From contig NZ_FOSC01000003.1 of NCBI RefSeq assembly GCF_900114155.1, positions 62,001 to 126,000 of the forward strand: DNA of 64,000 bases. Reading direction: 5' to 3'. The notes under the pieces are model-generated. The model did no database searches, was not told the origin of the DNA, and saw nothing but the letters and a program-made list of their open reading frames with translations. Origin of the DNA: Marinobacter persicus. Lineage in GTDB: Bacteria > Pseudomonadota > Gammaproteobacteria > Pseudomonadales > Oleiphilaceae. Below are positions 41,046-49,605 of this stretch, one piece after another. Made by a program: the position numbers and the translations under genes. Position 1 is the first letter of the stretch; each line of letters opens with the position of its first letter.

Positions 41046-42251
41046 TTGAGCTCTTCCTCCCCGCCCGACATCTCCCCAGCCGAAGCCAGCCGCAATTTCC
41101 TGGTGGTCTGCGTGTCGCTGACGTTCTGTTTCGTGGTGTATTCGATGCTGATCGTGGCGGTGCCGGTGTATGGCCTGCAACTGGGGGCCTCACCGGTGGC
41201 GCTGGGGGCGATTCTCAGTAGCCAGTATCTTTTGCCGCTGTTGCTGGCCATTCCGCTGGGTGGCGTGGTCACACGTTATGGCGGCCGGGCCACCCTGATG
41301 GCCGGAGCGGCCCTGTTAGTGGCCGGGCTGTTGTCGGTGCATTTCTGGTATGGGTATGCCGGCCTGGTGCTGGGCCAGTTATTGATTGGCCTGGCGCACC
41401 TGCAGATGGTGCTGTCCGCCCAGACCATCATTTCCAACCTGGGGACCGGGCCGCAGCTGGAAAAATACTTTGGCTGGTACGCCACCTGGTTGTCGGGCGG
41501 GCAGGTGATCGGTCCGTTGCTGGCGGGCGCGATTATGGATAACAGTGACGGCGTGGGGCCGGTGTTTCTGGTGATGGCCGGTTTTGCGTTACTGGCCGGC
41601 ATCACCGGCTTGATGCTGACAGGCCAGGCCCGCGAACGGCTGGCGGTTAAACGCAAACAGGTTGGCTTTCGTGCGCAATGGGGACTGATGCGGGCCAACC
41701 GGGGCGTGCAGGTATCGGTTCTGGTCACGGTACTGGGCATGTTTGCCCTGGGCGTGTATGGCAGCTACCTGCCGGTTTATCTGGAAAGCCTGGCGCTGAC
41801 ACCAGTAGTAATCGGCGTGCTGGTCAGCCTTCGGGCCGGCGTTTCCATGCTGGTGCGGCCGTTCATGGCCCGGATTATTGCCGCTGCCGGTGGCCGAGAG
41901 CCGACGGTGCTGCTGTCACTCGGGGCGCTGGCGGCCGGCATCGGCTTGCTGGGTATTTCCGAGCAGATCCTCTGGCTGGGCCTGCTGGCGGTGGTCGTTG
42001 GCGTAGGCTCAGGACTCACCCAGCCGTTATCCATGGTGATCCTGGCTGAGAGCGTGGACCGTGAAAAGCGCTCGGGCGCGCTCGGCATGCGCCTGATGGC
42101 CAACCGGGCGATTCATTTTCTGGCTCCGCTGATGTTTGGTCTGGTGCTGGAAATAGGCGGTTTTGCCTTGGCGTTTGGTGTGTCGGGGCTTGGCATTGCG
42201 GTGTTTGTGATCGTTATGAAGCGGATGATGGGGCAACCGAGAGCCAAGTGA
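41046..42251 (+). CDS. MFS transporter
   Basis: 401 residues with about twelve membrane segments and the cytoplasmic MFS motif GGVVTRYGGRATLMAGA between helices 2 and 3. A drug or metabolite exporter is likely; the substrate cannot be told. The start is TTG at 41046; there is no ATG before the first helix and only a weak CCGGA upstream, so the start is less certain. It ends 17 bp from the convergent sensor kinase gene. Confidence 0.82.
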   Translation: MSSSSPPDISPAEASRNFLVVCVSLTFCFVVYSMLIVAVPVYGLQLGASPVALGAILSSQYLLPLLLAIPLGGVVTRYGGRATLMAGAALLVAGLLSVHFWYGYAGLVLGQLLIGLAHLQMVLSAQTIISNLGTGPQLEKYFGWYATWLSGGQVIGPLLAGAIMDNSDGVGPVFLVMAGFALLAGITGLMLTGQARERLAVKRKQVGFRAQWGLMRANRGVQVSVLVTVLGMFALGVYGSYLPVYLESLALTPVVIGVLVSLRAGVSMLVRPFMARIIAAAGGREPTVLLSLGALAAGIGLLGISEQILWLGLLAVVVGVGSGLTQPLSMVILAESVDREKRSGALGMRLMANRAIHFLAPLMFGLVLEIGGFALAFGVSGLGIAVFVIVMKRMMGQPRAK

Positions 42252-42268
42252 TGGCTCTGGCGCAGGAT

Positions 42269-43597
42269 TTAAAGTTCAATCACCACTCGCAGGCCGGCAC
42301 CGGAGCCATTCATAAAGCTGATCTCACCCCCATAGCGACTGACGATGTCCCGGACAATGGCAAGCCCCAGCCCGTGTCCGGGCATTTGCTGGTCCAGCCT
42401 CAACCCACGCTGCCCGAGATTCGCTACCTCGCTTTTTTCAACGCCAGGTCCATCATCGGCGACCACTATTCGCGCGACACCGTTGCCTTGCTCTAGTGAG
42501 AGCTCTACACACTGTGACGACCATTTGCCTGCGTTGTCGAGCAGGTTGCCCAGTATCTCGTTCAGGTCTTGCTCTTCAATTGGCCAACGACTTTCCTCCG
42601 CGAGCGGGCTGGACAGCTCAAAAGACTTTTCCGGATACAGACGGCCCAGCATCCAGAGCAAATCTCTCGACTGTTTTAACGGGTAAGCGCTTTTTCCAAC
42701 CTGAGGCCCGGCAAAGCGGCTTCGGCGCATTTCCGCTTCCAGTTGTTTGTCGATGTCGTCAAGGCGGACCGCCATCTGATGCCTCAGATCATTGTCGAGC
42801 GGGCGGCCTTCGTCCTCCAGAATCTGCCGGACTGCCGCGATGGGTGTCTTTACGCTGTGGGACAGGTTGGCCAGGGCATCCCGTGAACGTTCCAGCCGCT
42901 GGTCCAGAGAGTCCAGCAATTGGTTGAGCTGTTGAACAAGTGGGCGAAATTCTTCCGGGGCCTCGACATCGATACGTGAAATCTCTCCATCCTGCAGCCG
43001 CCTTAACGCTGCCTTTAGGGTCACAACGGGCCTCAGTGACAGATTGATGCCAAGCCAAATCACCGAAACCAGCAGAAGAATCAGTAAAATAGACACAATC
43101 GCAGTCCAGGCATGCAGCTCTGACTGGCTGCGCTTCAGCGCACCGAGATCTTCGGAAACGATAACAACGATGGGGGTATCACCCACGCGAAATGACTGGC
43201 GGTAGGCAAGAATATCCGAAGGTGCATCAGCTATTTCGGAGCCATGAACCCGAAGCGTGCCATCCTGGCCCGACTCAACCAGAGGCATCAACAAAGGTTC
43301 CCAGGCCTCCGGCGAAATGATGGTCCGGGAGGGCGAGTGTATGGCAAAAGCGTGATGAAACACGTCCTGGAAATAATCACCGGTCTGCAGCGTGTCCAGC
43401 TTGCCGTCGGAATCGCGAATCTGATGTTCAAGAAACGCGACTTCGTCCTGGAGCCTGCTTTCAACAAACTCCCGCGCCATGCGGTCCAGCAACAGACCGT
43501 GGACCAGCCAGGCCAGCGCCATCAGGCCGATACCGGCCGGCAATAACAGAGCGAGCAGGGCTCCCTTGACGGACGCCGGTTTTCTAAACACCGTCAT
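42269..43597 (-). CDS. Sensor histidine kinase of the copper island
   Basis: 442 residues: N-terminal membrane helix, periplasmic domain (about residues 35-165), second membrane helix, HAMP, HisKA with LANLSHSVKTPIAAVRQIL, and HATPase_c (NLLDNAGKWSS, DDGPGV, GHGLGLAIV). This is the QseC/PhoQ-like class. It starts at the ATG at 43597, overlapping the end of the response regulator by 14 bp, so the two are translationally coupled; the open frame to 43639 is not used. The location beside copper genes makes periplasmic copper the likely signal. Confidence 0.88.
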   Translation of the reverse strand: MTVFRKPASVKGALLALLLPAGIGLMALAWLVHGLLLDRMAREFVESRLQDEVAFLEHQIRDSDGKLDTLQTGDYFQDVFHHAFAIHSPSRTIISPEAWEPLLMPLVESGQDGTLRVHGSEIADAPSDILAYRQSFRVGDTPIVVIVSEDLGALKRSQSELHAWTAIVSILLILLLVSVIWLGINLSLRPVVTLKAALRRLQDGEISRIDVEAPEEFRPLVQQLNQLLDSLDQRLERSRDALANLSHSVKTPIAAVRQILEDEGRPLDNDLRHQMAVRLDDIDKQLEAEMRRSRFAGPQVGKSAYPLKQSRDLLWMLGRLYPEKSFELSSPLAEESRWPIEEQDLNEILGNLLDNAGKWSSQCVELSLEQGNGVARIVVADDGPGVEKSEVANLGQRGLRLDQQMPGHGLGLAIVRDIVSRYGGEISFMNGSGAGLRVVIEL

Positions 43598-44249
43598 TGA
43601 ACAGATACCCTTGGCCGCGCCGTGTCGAGATGGTGTCATTGCCCACCAGCTTTCTTAGCCTTCGAATGTAGGCCTCAATAACATTGTCACTCGGGCTTTC
43701 GTTCAGATTGTAGAGTTGCTCCATCAGCTGTTCCTTTGAAAAAACATGGCCGGGGCGGCTCATCAGGCAGCGTAATAGCCGGAATTCGGTGCCGGTCAGG
43801 CTATGTTCGGTGCCATCATTGAGCTTCAGGCTCTGGCGATTCTCGTCCAACTCAAAGCGGCCCGCTGTCACTGTGGAATGAACCCGGCCTTCGCTTCGTC
43901 GCACGATGGCGTTGAGGCGGGCAATCAATTCTTCCGTCTGGAAGGGCTTGGCCAGATAGTCGTCTGCGCCGGCTTTCAGGCCATTGACCTTGTCCTGCCA
44001 GTCGCCCCTTGCGGTCAGGATCAGTACCGGGCAGCTGACCCGGTTCATGCGCCATTTCCTCAGTACGTCCAGACCATTACCGTCCGGCAGTCCCAGATCC
44101 AGAACAGCCACCCGATAGTCTTCCTGCTCACCCAGAATCAAGGCTTCCCTGGCGGTGTAGGTTGTATCAACACTGAATCCCGCTTTCTCCAACTGACCAC
44201 TCAGCCCATCAGCCAGCAAACGATCATCTTCGACGAGCAGTAAACGCAT
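43584..44249 (-). CDS. OmpR-family response regulator of the copper island
   Basis: 221 residues: receiver domain with Asp51 in VLDLGLPDG and a C-terminal winged helix (SLTGTEFRLLRCLMSRPGHVFSKEQL, DNVIEAYIRRLRKLV). Divergent from the blue copper protein gene, with one tandem TTCAGG operator reading each way in between (44305-44321 and 44341-44357). OmpR-type proteins bind just such 11-bp-spaced direct repeats, so it likely controls itself and the whole island. Confidence 0.9.
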   Translation of the reverse strand: MRLLLVEDDRLLADGLSGQLEKAGFSVDTTYTAREALILGEQEDYRVAVLDLGLPDGNGLDVLRKWRMNRVSCPVLILTARGDWQDKVNGLKAGADDYLAKPFQTEELIARLNAIVRRSEGRVHSTVTAGRFELDENRQSLKLNDGTEHSLTGTEFRLLRCLMSRPGHVFSKEQLMEQLYNLNESPSDNVIEAYIRRLRKLVGNDTISTRRGQGYLFNDGV

Positions 44250-44304
44250 GAGTCTGTCCTTTTCGGGGGTGAGGTGAGGGTATATCCCCAGTGTCGTTGA
44301 TCAA

Positions 44305-44321
44305 CCTGAATTCAGCCTGAA
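44305..44321 (-). promoter_or_regulatory. Tandem operator TTCAGG-CTGAA-TTCAGG
   Basis: Perfect direct repeat on the minus strand with an 11-bp period, in front of the response regulator gene; suggests autoregulation. It also forms an 11-bp inverted repeat with the plus-strand site at 44349-44359. Confidence 0.75.
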
Positions 44322-44340
44322 CGGCAAATACTTTGATTTT

Positions 44341-44357
44341 TTCAGAAAGAATTCAGG
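44341..44357 (+). promoter_or_regulatory. Tandem operator TTCAGA-AAGAA-TTCAGG
   Basis: Plus-strand site 86 bp before the blue copper protein start; same half-site and 11-bp period as the other sites in the island. Confidence 0.78.
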
Positions 44358-44443
44358 TTCGTGCGAGATGGTAGCAATGGTTTCTTGGCATTGCTCAATT
44401 TTCAGAGCAAGCCAGAGCACATTATTTCACAGGAGAAGACGGG

Positions 44444-44971
44444 ATGAATGCATCAAAATTTCTGGTTATTGCGGCGGTAGTGTCGATGCCCGCAGCCACG
44501 TTTGCAGCCGGAGCCGACGGCCATGGCCATGGTATGGCAAGCGGCGAGCCCGGCAAGGCTTCCCAGGCGAGCCGAACCATCAACGTTGAAATGTATGACA
44601 ACTACTACGAGCCGGAAATGATTGACGTAGAACCCGGCGAAACAGTGCGCTTTGTTGTGGAGAACAAAGGCAACCTAGTTCACGAATTCAATATTGGCAC
44701 TCCCGGCATGCACGACGCCCATCAGAAGGAAATGAAAATGATGGTTGAGCATGGTGTTATTCAGGGAGGGCAGATTCACCACGACATGATGAACATGGAT
44801 ATGGGCAATGGCCACTCCATGAAGCACGACGATCCGAATAGCGTATTGCTGGAGCCGGGTGAGAGCCAGGAGGTGGTCTGGACGTTTTCCGACAAGGGCA
44901 ATGTCGAGTTTGCCTGCAACGTGCCCGGCCACTATCAGGCCGGCATGTATGGCGAGATTAACTTAAAGTAA
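44444..44971 (+). CDS. Periplasmic blue copper protein (cupredoxin, CopI-like)
   Basis: 175 residues with signal peptide (cleaved near residue 22), a His/Gly/Met-rich leader (GHGHGM) and one cupredoxin domain. Type 1 copper ligands are His80 (LVHEFN), Cys158, His163 and Met168 in CNVPGHYQAGM. A His/Met-rich insertion (residues 90-127) could hold extra copper. Such proteins serve in periplasmic copper tolerance as carriers or partners of the multicopper oxidase. AGGAG precedes the ATG. First gene of the copA-copB operon, controlled by the site at 44341. Confidence 0.9.
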   Translation: MNASKFLVIAAVVSMPAATFAAGADGHGHGMASGEPGKASQASRTINVEMYDNYYEPEMIDVEPGETVRFVVENKGNLVHEFNIGTPGMHDAHQKEMKMMVEHGVIQGGQIHHDMMNMDMGNGHSMKHDDPNSVLLEPGESQEVVWTFSDKGNVEFACNVPGHYQAGMYGEINLK

Positions 44972-45060
44972 TTCAGGTTGTTGATAAAAAAGTAGTTTTC
45001 CGGATTGGCGATGTTATAGCCAATCCGGACTTAATGCAGTGTTGTTTTGGAGTAAAGCCC

Positions 45061-46761
45061 ATGAAAGTACGTCTGCTGACGGGGCTGTTGAGCCTGTTAA
45101 TGCCGGCTTTGGTGCTGGCCGGAGAATACAATCTCACGGTCGACCGGGTGGAAATCGATACCGGTGATTTTGTGAAAGAGGGTATCGGCTACAACGGAAA
45201 ATCCCCGGGGCCGGTCCTGCGTTTCAAGGAAGGCGAGGATGTCAGGATTAATGTAACCAACAACCTCGATGAGGCGACATCTATCCACTGGCACGGACTG
45301 ATTCTTCCGTTCGAGCAGGATGGCGTGCCCGGCATCAGCTTTCCCGGCATTCAACCGGGAGAGACTTTCACCTATGAATTCCCGATAACCCAGGCCGGAA
45401 CTTACTGGTTCCACAGCCATTCCGGCTTTCAGGAGCCCGACGGTGCCTTCGGGGCCATCGTTATCGAACCAGAGGGGCGGGAGCCGTTCCGGTATGACCG
45501 GGAATACGTGATCCAGCTGACCGACAAGCATCCCCATTCCGGTGATCGCATCATGCGGAACCTGAAGATGATGCCGGATTACTACAACCGACAGCAGCAG
45601 ACTGTGGGGGAGTTCTTCTCGGATGCCTCCAGCAACGGTTTGATGGACACCATCCAGGACCGTATGGCCTGGGGCGACATGCGCATGATGAAAGCGGATG
45701 TTGAAGATGTTCAGGGCTTTACCGGCATGATCAACGGTAAGGGGCCGGCGCAGAACTGGACCGGCCTGTTTGAGCCCGGCGAGCGGGTTCGGCTGCGATT
45801 CATTAACTCATCGGCCATGACGTATTTCGATGTCCGGATTCCCGGGCTGGATATGACGGTTGTTCAGGCCGACGGTAATAACATTCAGCCGGTCAACGTG
45901 GATGAGTTCCGAATCGGCGTTGCCGAAACCTACGACGTGATTGTTCATCCCAAAGATGAGCGAGCGCACACCATCTTCGCCGAGTCCATGGGCCGTTCTG
46001 GCTATGCCAGGGCTACGCTGGCTCCGGAAGAAGGCATGGAAGCACCCGTACCCCCGATGCGTGATCCGGCACGGCTCACCATGGCAGACATGGCCGGCAT
46101 GCCGGGAATGGATCATGGAGACATGGACCATTCTTCCATGGAAAATATGGACGACTCCAACATGCAGGACATGGACCATGGCTCCATGGACGGTATGGAT
46201 CATTCCAAGATGGGCGGTGATGACGGCCAGCCGAGTGATCCGTTTTACGCGAAGGGCAGTGGCATCATGCCGGTTGCTGCCAATGACGGTAAGTTCCTGT
46301 CGTACGCAGACCTGAAAGCCCAGAAACCTCTCTATGAAGAGCGCGAGCCAACCCGGGAAATCGAGCTGCGGCTGACCGGCAATATGGAGCGTTACACCTG
46401 GAGCATCAATGGCGTGAAATACGAAGATGCAGACCCGATTCGTCTCCAGTATGGCGAGCGCGTTCGCTTTAAATTCGTGAATGAAACCATGATGACGCAC
46501 CCCATGCATCTCCATGGCATGTGGTCGATCCTGGATGTCGGCGCGGGCAAATGGAACCCCATCAAGCACACCGTCAGCGTTCAGCCAGGCACCACCGTGT
46601 ACATGGAAACCGAAGTTGATGCGCCGGGGCAGTGGGCGTTCCATTGTCATCTGTCTTATCACGCAGCAGCCGGTATGTTCCGCAAGGTGATAGTAGAGGG
46701 CGGCCCGGATTCGACTCAGGCAAAGACAGACGTTGCGATTGAAGAAGGAGGTGATGCATGA
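45061..46761 (+). CDS. copA: Multicopper oxidase CopA
   Basis: 566 residues with an ordinary Sec signal peptide (no twin arginine seen). The four copper motifs are intact: HWHG, WFHSHSG, HPMHLHGM and HCHLSYHAAAGM. A Met/His/Asp-rich stretch (about residues 355-395, with repeats of the MDHxxM kind) resembles the copper-binding region of CopA/PcoA. It would oxidise Cu(I) to less toxic Cu(II) in the periplasm. ATG 45061 follows TTGGAG. Its stop overlaps copB by 4 bp (ATGA). Confidence 0.92.
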   Translation: MKVRLLTGLLSLLMPALVLAGEYNLTVDRVEIDTGDFVKEGIGYNGKSPGPVLRFKEGEDVRINVTNNLDEATSIHWHGLILPFEQDGVPGISFPGIQPGETFTYEFPITQAGTYWFHSHSGFQEPDGAFGAIVIEPEGREPFRYDREYVIQLTDKHPHSGDRIMRNLKMMPDYYNRQQQTVGEFFSDASSNGLMDTIQDRMAWGDMRMMKADVEDVQGFTGMINGKGPAQNWTGLFEPGERVRLRFINSSAMTYFDVRIPGLDMTVVQADGNNIQPVNVDEFRIGVAETYDVIVHPKDERAHTIFAESMGRSGYARATLAPEEGMEAPVPPMRDPARLTMADMAGMPGMDHGDMDHSSMENMDDSNMQDMDHGSMDGMDHSKMGGDDGQPSDPFYAKGSGIMPVAANDGKFLSYADLKAQKPLYEEREPTREIELRLTGNMERYTWSINGVKYEDADPIRLQYGERVRFKFVNETMMTHPMHLHGMWSILDVGAGKWNPIKHTVSVQPGTTVYMETEVDAPGQWAFHCHLSYHAAAGMFRKVIVEGGPDSTQAKTDVAIEEGGDA

Positions 46762-47507
46762 GCCGTATTCGATCTTTGATAACCGTCAGCCTGCTCGGTT
46801 CGATGGTTTTTCCAACCGCTGTGGCCGCTCAGGAAATGATTGCCGACACCACCTCCCGGAAGCAGGCTCTGACCTCTTGGGGAGTGCAGTTCGAGGAGCT
46901 TGAATATCGGTACAGTGATGACGATGAGGAGCTAGGCGTCTGGAGCGCGGACTTTTTCTACGGAACTGATGATCTGAAAGTCCGGTGGCTGACCAAAGGG
47001 GAATACGCCATTGAGGAGCAGGCCTACGAGGGGCTGGAAAACCAGTTGGTCGCGCAGGTTCCGATTTCCGACTTCTTTGACGCCAAGGCCGGTGTCCGGT
47101 TCGACACGCCCGAGGGTCCAGACCGCACCTATGCCGTTCTTGGCATAACCGGCCTGGCGCCGCAATGGTTCGAGATTGATGCCAACCTTTATGTAAACGA
47201 GGAAGGCGACACATCCGCCGGGCTGGATGCTGAATACGAGTTGTTGCTGACCAACTACTGGATTCTGTCCGCCGCGGTGGATGCCACCGTGGCGTTCAGC
47301 GAAGACCGGGAAATCGGCGTTGGCAAGGGGCTGGTTTCCACCGAAACCGGTCTGCGCCTGAGTTATGACCTGGTCGATCGCGCTTTCTCGCCCTACATTG
47401 GTGTGGTGCATGAGCGTAAGTATGGTGATACCGCCGATATTGCTGAGGCCGAGAGTGGCAGCACGGAAGACTGGTTTGCCGTAATCGGCGCACGCATCGC
47501 TTTCTGA
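46758..47507 (+). CDS. copB: Copper resistance outer membrane protein CopB
   Basis: 249 residues: signal peptide, then a beta-barrel domain with alternating strands (WGVQFEELEYRYSDDDEELGVWSADFFYG, AGVRFD, AVLGITGLAPQWFEIDANLYVNEEGDTSAGLDAEYELLLTNYWIL) ending in Phe, the outer membrane insertion signal. The Met-rich N-terminal region of longer CopB/PcoB is absent. Coupled to copA through an ATGA overlap. Confidence 0.9.
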   Translation: MSRIRSLITVSLLGSMVFPTAVAAQEMIADTTSRKQALTSWGVQFEELEYRYSDDDEELGVWSADFFYGTDDLKVRWLTKGEYAIEEQAYEGLENQLVAQVPISDFFDAKAGVRFDTPEGPDRTYAVLGITGLAPQWFEIDANLYVNEEGDTSAGLDAEYELLLTNYWILSAAVDATVAFSEDREIGVGKGLVSTETGLRLSYDLVDRAFSPYIGVVHERKYGDTADIAEAESGSTEDWFAVIGARIAF

Positions 47508-47521
47508 TTCCGCTTTTAGCG

Positions 47522-47549
47522 GGCCAGGGTTAATTTCCCTGGCCTTTTT
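47522..47549 (+). terminator. Terminator after copB
   Basis: GGCCAGGG and CCCTGGCC with a 7-nt loop and a T5 tract. The tract abuts the next tandem operator. Confidence 0.9.
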
Positions 47550-47564
47550 CAGTAGTGATTCAGG
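47548..47564 (+). promoter_or_regulatory. Tandem operator TTCAGT-AGTGA-TTCAGG
   Basis: Lies 52 bp before the 118-residue protein that opens the permease and ATPase gene run, directly after the copB terminator; followed by TTGAGA as at 63787-63803. Confidence 0.78.
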
Positions 47565-47615
47565 TTGAGATGTTGTGATGGTGGGGAAGATAACCAGGCG
47601 AAGAGGTTCAACTTC

Positions 47616-47972
47616 ATGACCAAAGCACACAAAGCAACAAGCCAGGAGGGCTTTCTGCTAAGCAGGAAGCTGACGGTCAAAGATCTTGATGAAAGTCAGT
47701 GGAAGGATTTCATCCAGGAGCTTACTCATCATCCCTGCGTTGATTTCGCAGAGCGAAAATCCGGCAACAAACTGCATGTCATTTACGACGGCACTCACTG
47801 GTCTACCGATGAGCTGGTGGAACTGATAACGGCCCGCGGGGGCCGGCTGAAAAGCGGGTGGTGGACCCGAAGGAAACTGGCCTGGTACCGATTTACCGAT
47901 GAGAACGTTCGAGCCAATGCCAAACATGAGCCGTTTTGCTGTTCGAAAATTCCACCTATGAAACGTAAATAG
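47616..47972 (+). CDS. Small cytosolic protein of unknown function
   Basis: 118 residues, not recognised. No signal peptide or membrane segment. The middle (LTVKDLDESQWKDFIQELTHHPCVDFAERKSGNKLHVIYDGTHWSTDELVELI) suggests a small ferredoxin-like alpha/beta fold as in metal-binding HMA domains, and the C-terminus is basic with a CCS motif. ATG 47616 is chosen for GAAGAGG upstream. First gene after a tandem operator, followed after 23 bp by the His-tailed permease. Confidence 0.6.
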   Translation: MTKAHKATSQEGFLLSRKLTVKDLDESQWKDFIQELTHHPCVDFAERKSGNKLHVIYDGTHWSTDELVELITARGGRLKSGWWTRRKLAWYRFTDENVRANAKHEPFCCSKIPPMKRK

Positions 47973-47995
47973 ACACCAGACCAACCGGAGGTTGA

Positions 47996-49348
47996 ATGCG
48001 CGACGAGCAGGACAGAACCACTCGCTATCAGGAAGGCAGCCTCACTCTGCCAGGAACCGTTATGTTGGGAACCGGCGTCATGATTGGCGCCGGTATTTTT
48101 GCGTTGACCGGCCAGATGGCCCAGATGACAGGTGTTCTGTTCCCGCTGTCGTTCCTGGCGGCCGCCGTAATTGTCAGCTTCAGCGCTTATTCCTACATCA
48201 AGATTTCCAATGCCTATCCGTCAGCCGGTGGCATTGGCATGTACTTGCACAAGGCCTACGGAAACCGGCTACCGACCGCGTTCAACGCCTTGCTGATGTA
48301 TTTTTCCATGGTAATTGCCCAGAGCTTTCTGGCGCGCACCTTCGGCTCCTACACCATGCAGCTTTTTGGTGGCGACGAAAGTGGGCGAATGGTGCCCATT
48401 CTCGGGGTGTCCCTGATCATTGCAGCCTTTCTGATTAACCTTCTGGGCAATCGAATGATTCAGGGTGTAGCCTCCTTCATCGGTATTCTGAAAATCGGGG
48501 GCATCCTGATCTTCGGGTTGGTGGGTGTCTGGGTCGCCGACAGCATTTCGGTCGATTTCTCTAGCCCTGGAGAGGCCGGAACCATGGGCAACTTCCTCGG
48601 TGCGACGGCACTGGGAATACTGGCCTTCAAGGGCTTCACCACCATTACCAACAGCGGCTCCGAAGTAATAGACCCTAAGCGGAACGTCGGGCGAGCCATT
48701 ATTATTTCTATTGCGGCCTGCGTGGTGATCTACACCCTGGTCGGATTTGCCGTCGCCAGTAATCTGTCTCTGGCTGAAATTATCGAGACTCAGGATTATT
48801 CTCTTGCCGCTGCGGCGCGTCCGGCACTGGGAGAGTATGCCGTCTGGTTTACCGTCGCCATTGCCATGATGGCCACGGCCGGCGGCATTCTGGCCAGCAT
48901 TTTTGCCGTCTCGCGTATGCTGGCCATGCTGACCGAAATGAAGCTGGTTCCCCACAGGCACTTCGGCATGCCAGGCAGCATCCAGAAGCACACTCTGGTC
49001 TACACTGTGGTGCTGGGGATCATTCTGACGGCGTTCTTTGACCTTTCACGAATTGCGGCGTTGGGCATCGTGTTCTACCTGATTATGGATATTGCCATCC
49101 ATTGGGGGGTGCTGCGCTATTTACGCAAAGACATAAAGGCCAACGTATGGGTGCCAGCCACCGCCATTTTTCTGGATTTGCTCGCACTCGGGGGCTTTGT
49201 CTGGGTCAAACTGAATACTGACCCGTTTGTCATCGGCGTAGCCGTCGCGACAATGATTGTGATCGCAGTTGCGGAACAGATTTTCCTGAAGAAATCGGCC
49301 GGAATTGAGCCGCCAGAAGGTGGGCACTCTCATCATCACCACCACTGA
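47996..49348 (+). CDS. APC-family permease with histidine-rich tail
   Basis: 450 residues, about twelve membrane segments. The APC signature GTGVMIGAGIFALTGQ is in helix 1 and GILAFKGFTTITNSGSEV in helix 6. The last residues are HSHHHHH, unusual for amino acid permeases but fitting a metal-related role. It sits between copper genes, so it may import or export an amino acid or metal-amino acid complex; this is inference. GGAGG precedes the ATG. Confidence 0.8.
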   Translation: MRDEQDRTTRYQEGSLTLPGTVMLGTGVMIGAGIFALTGQMAQMTGVLFPLSFLAAAVIVSFSAYSYIKISNAYPSAGGIGMYLHKAYGNRLPTAFNALLMYFSMVIAQSFLARTFGSYTMQLFGGDESGRMVPILGVSLIIAAFLINLLGNRMIQGVASFIGILKIGGILIFGLVGVWVADSISVDFSSPGEAGTMGNFLGATALGILAFKGFTTITNSGSEVIDPKRNVGRAIIISIAACVVIYTLVGFAVASNLSLAEIIETQDYSLAAAARPALGEYAVWFTVAIAMMATAGGILASIFAVSRMLAMLTEMKLVPHRHFGMPGSIQKHTLVYTVVLGIILTAFFDLSRIAALGIVFYLIMDIAIHWGVLRYLRKDIKANVWVPATAIFLDLLALGGFVWVKLNTDPFVIGVAVATMIVIAVAEQIFLKKSAGIEPPEGGHSHHHHH

Positions 49349-49377
49349 AACCAGTCAACGGAACGGAGATTCGTCAC

Positions 49378-49605
49378 ATGATGGAAGGTCATATGTTCGG
49401 TAACACCATGTGGGCAGGGCACTGGCTCTGGATGCTGGTAATTGCCATTGTCGCCGTCATTCCGGCCTGGCGTATTTGCCAGCGCACGGGGTATTCGGGA
49501 TGGCTGGGTTTTCTGATACTGATACCCGTTATTAACCTCGCTTTGCTCTATTTCCTCGCGTTTGCCGAATGGCCGGCAGACAAGACTGGAGACTGTAATG
49601 GCTGA
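49378..49605 (+). CDS. Small two-helix membrane protein
   Basis: 75 residues with two hydrophobic helices ([16 protein letters not shown] and [22 protein letters not shown]). Met, His and Trp residues cluster before helix 1 ([16 protein letters not shown]). Function unknown; small proteins of this type often sit beside copper P-type ATPases. CGGAG precedes the ATG, and its end overlaps the ATPase start by 8 bp. Confidence 0.7.
   Translation: MMEGHMFGNTMWAGHWLWMLVIAIVAVIPAWRICQRTGYSGWLGFLILIPVINLALLYFLAFAEWPADKTGDCNG

Noticed and set aside
44966-44980. A TTCAGG half-site between the cupredoxin gene and copA
   Set aside because: The partner half-site 11 bp upstream is absent, so it was not counted as an operator.
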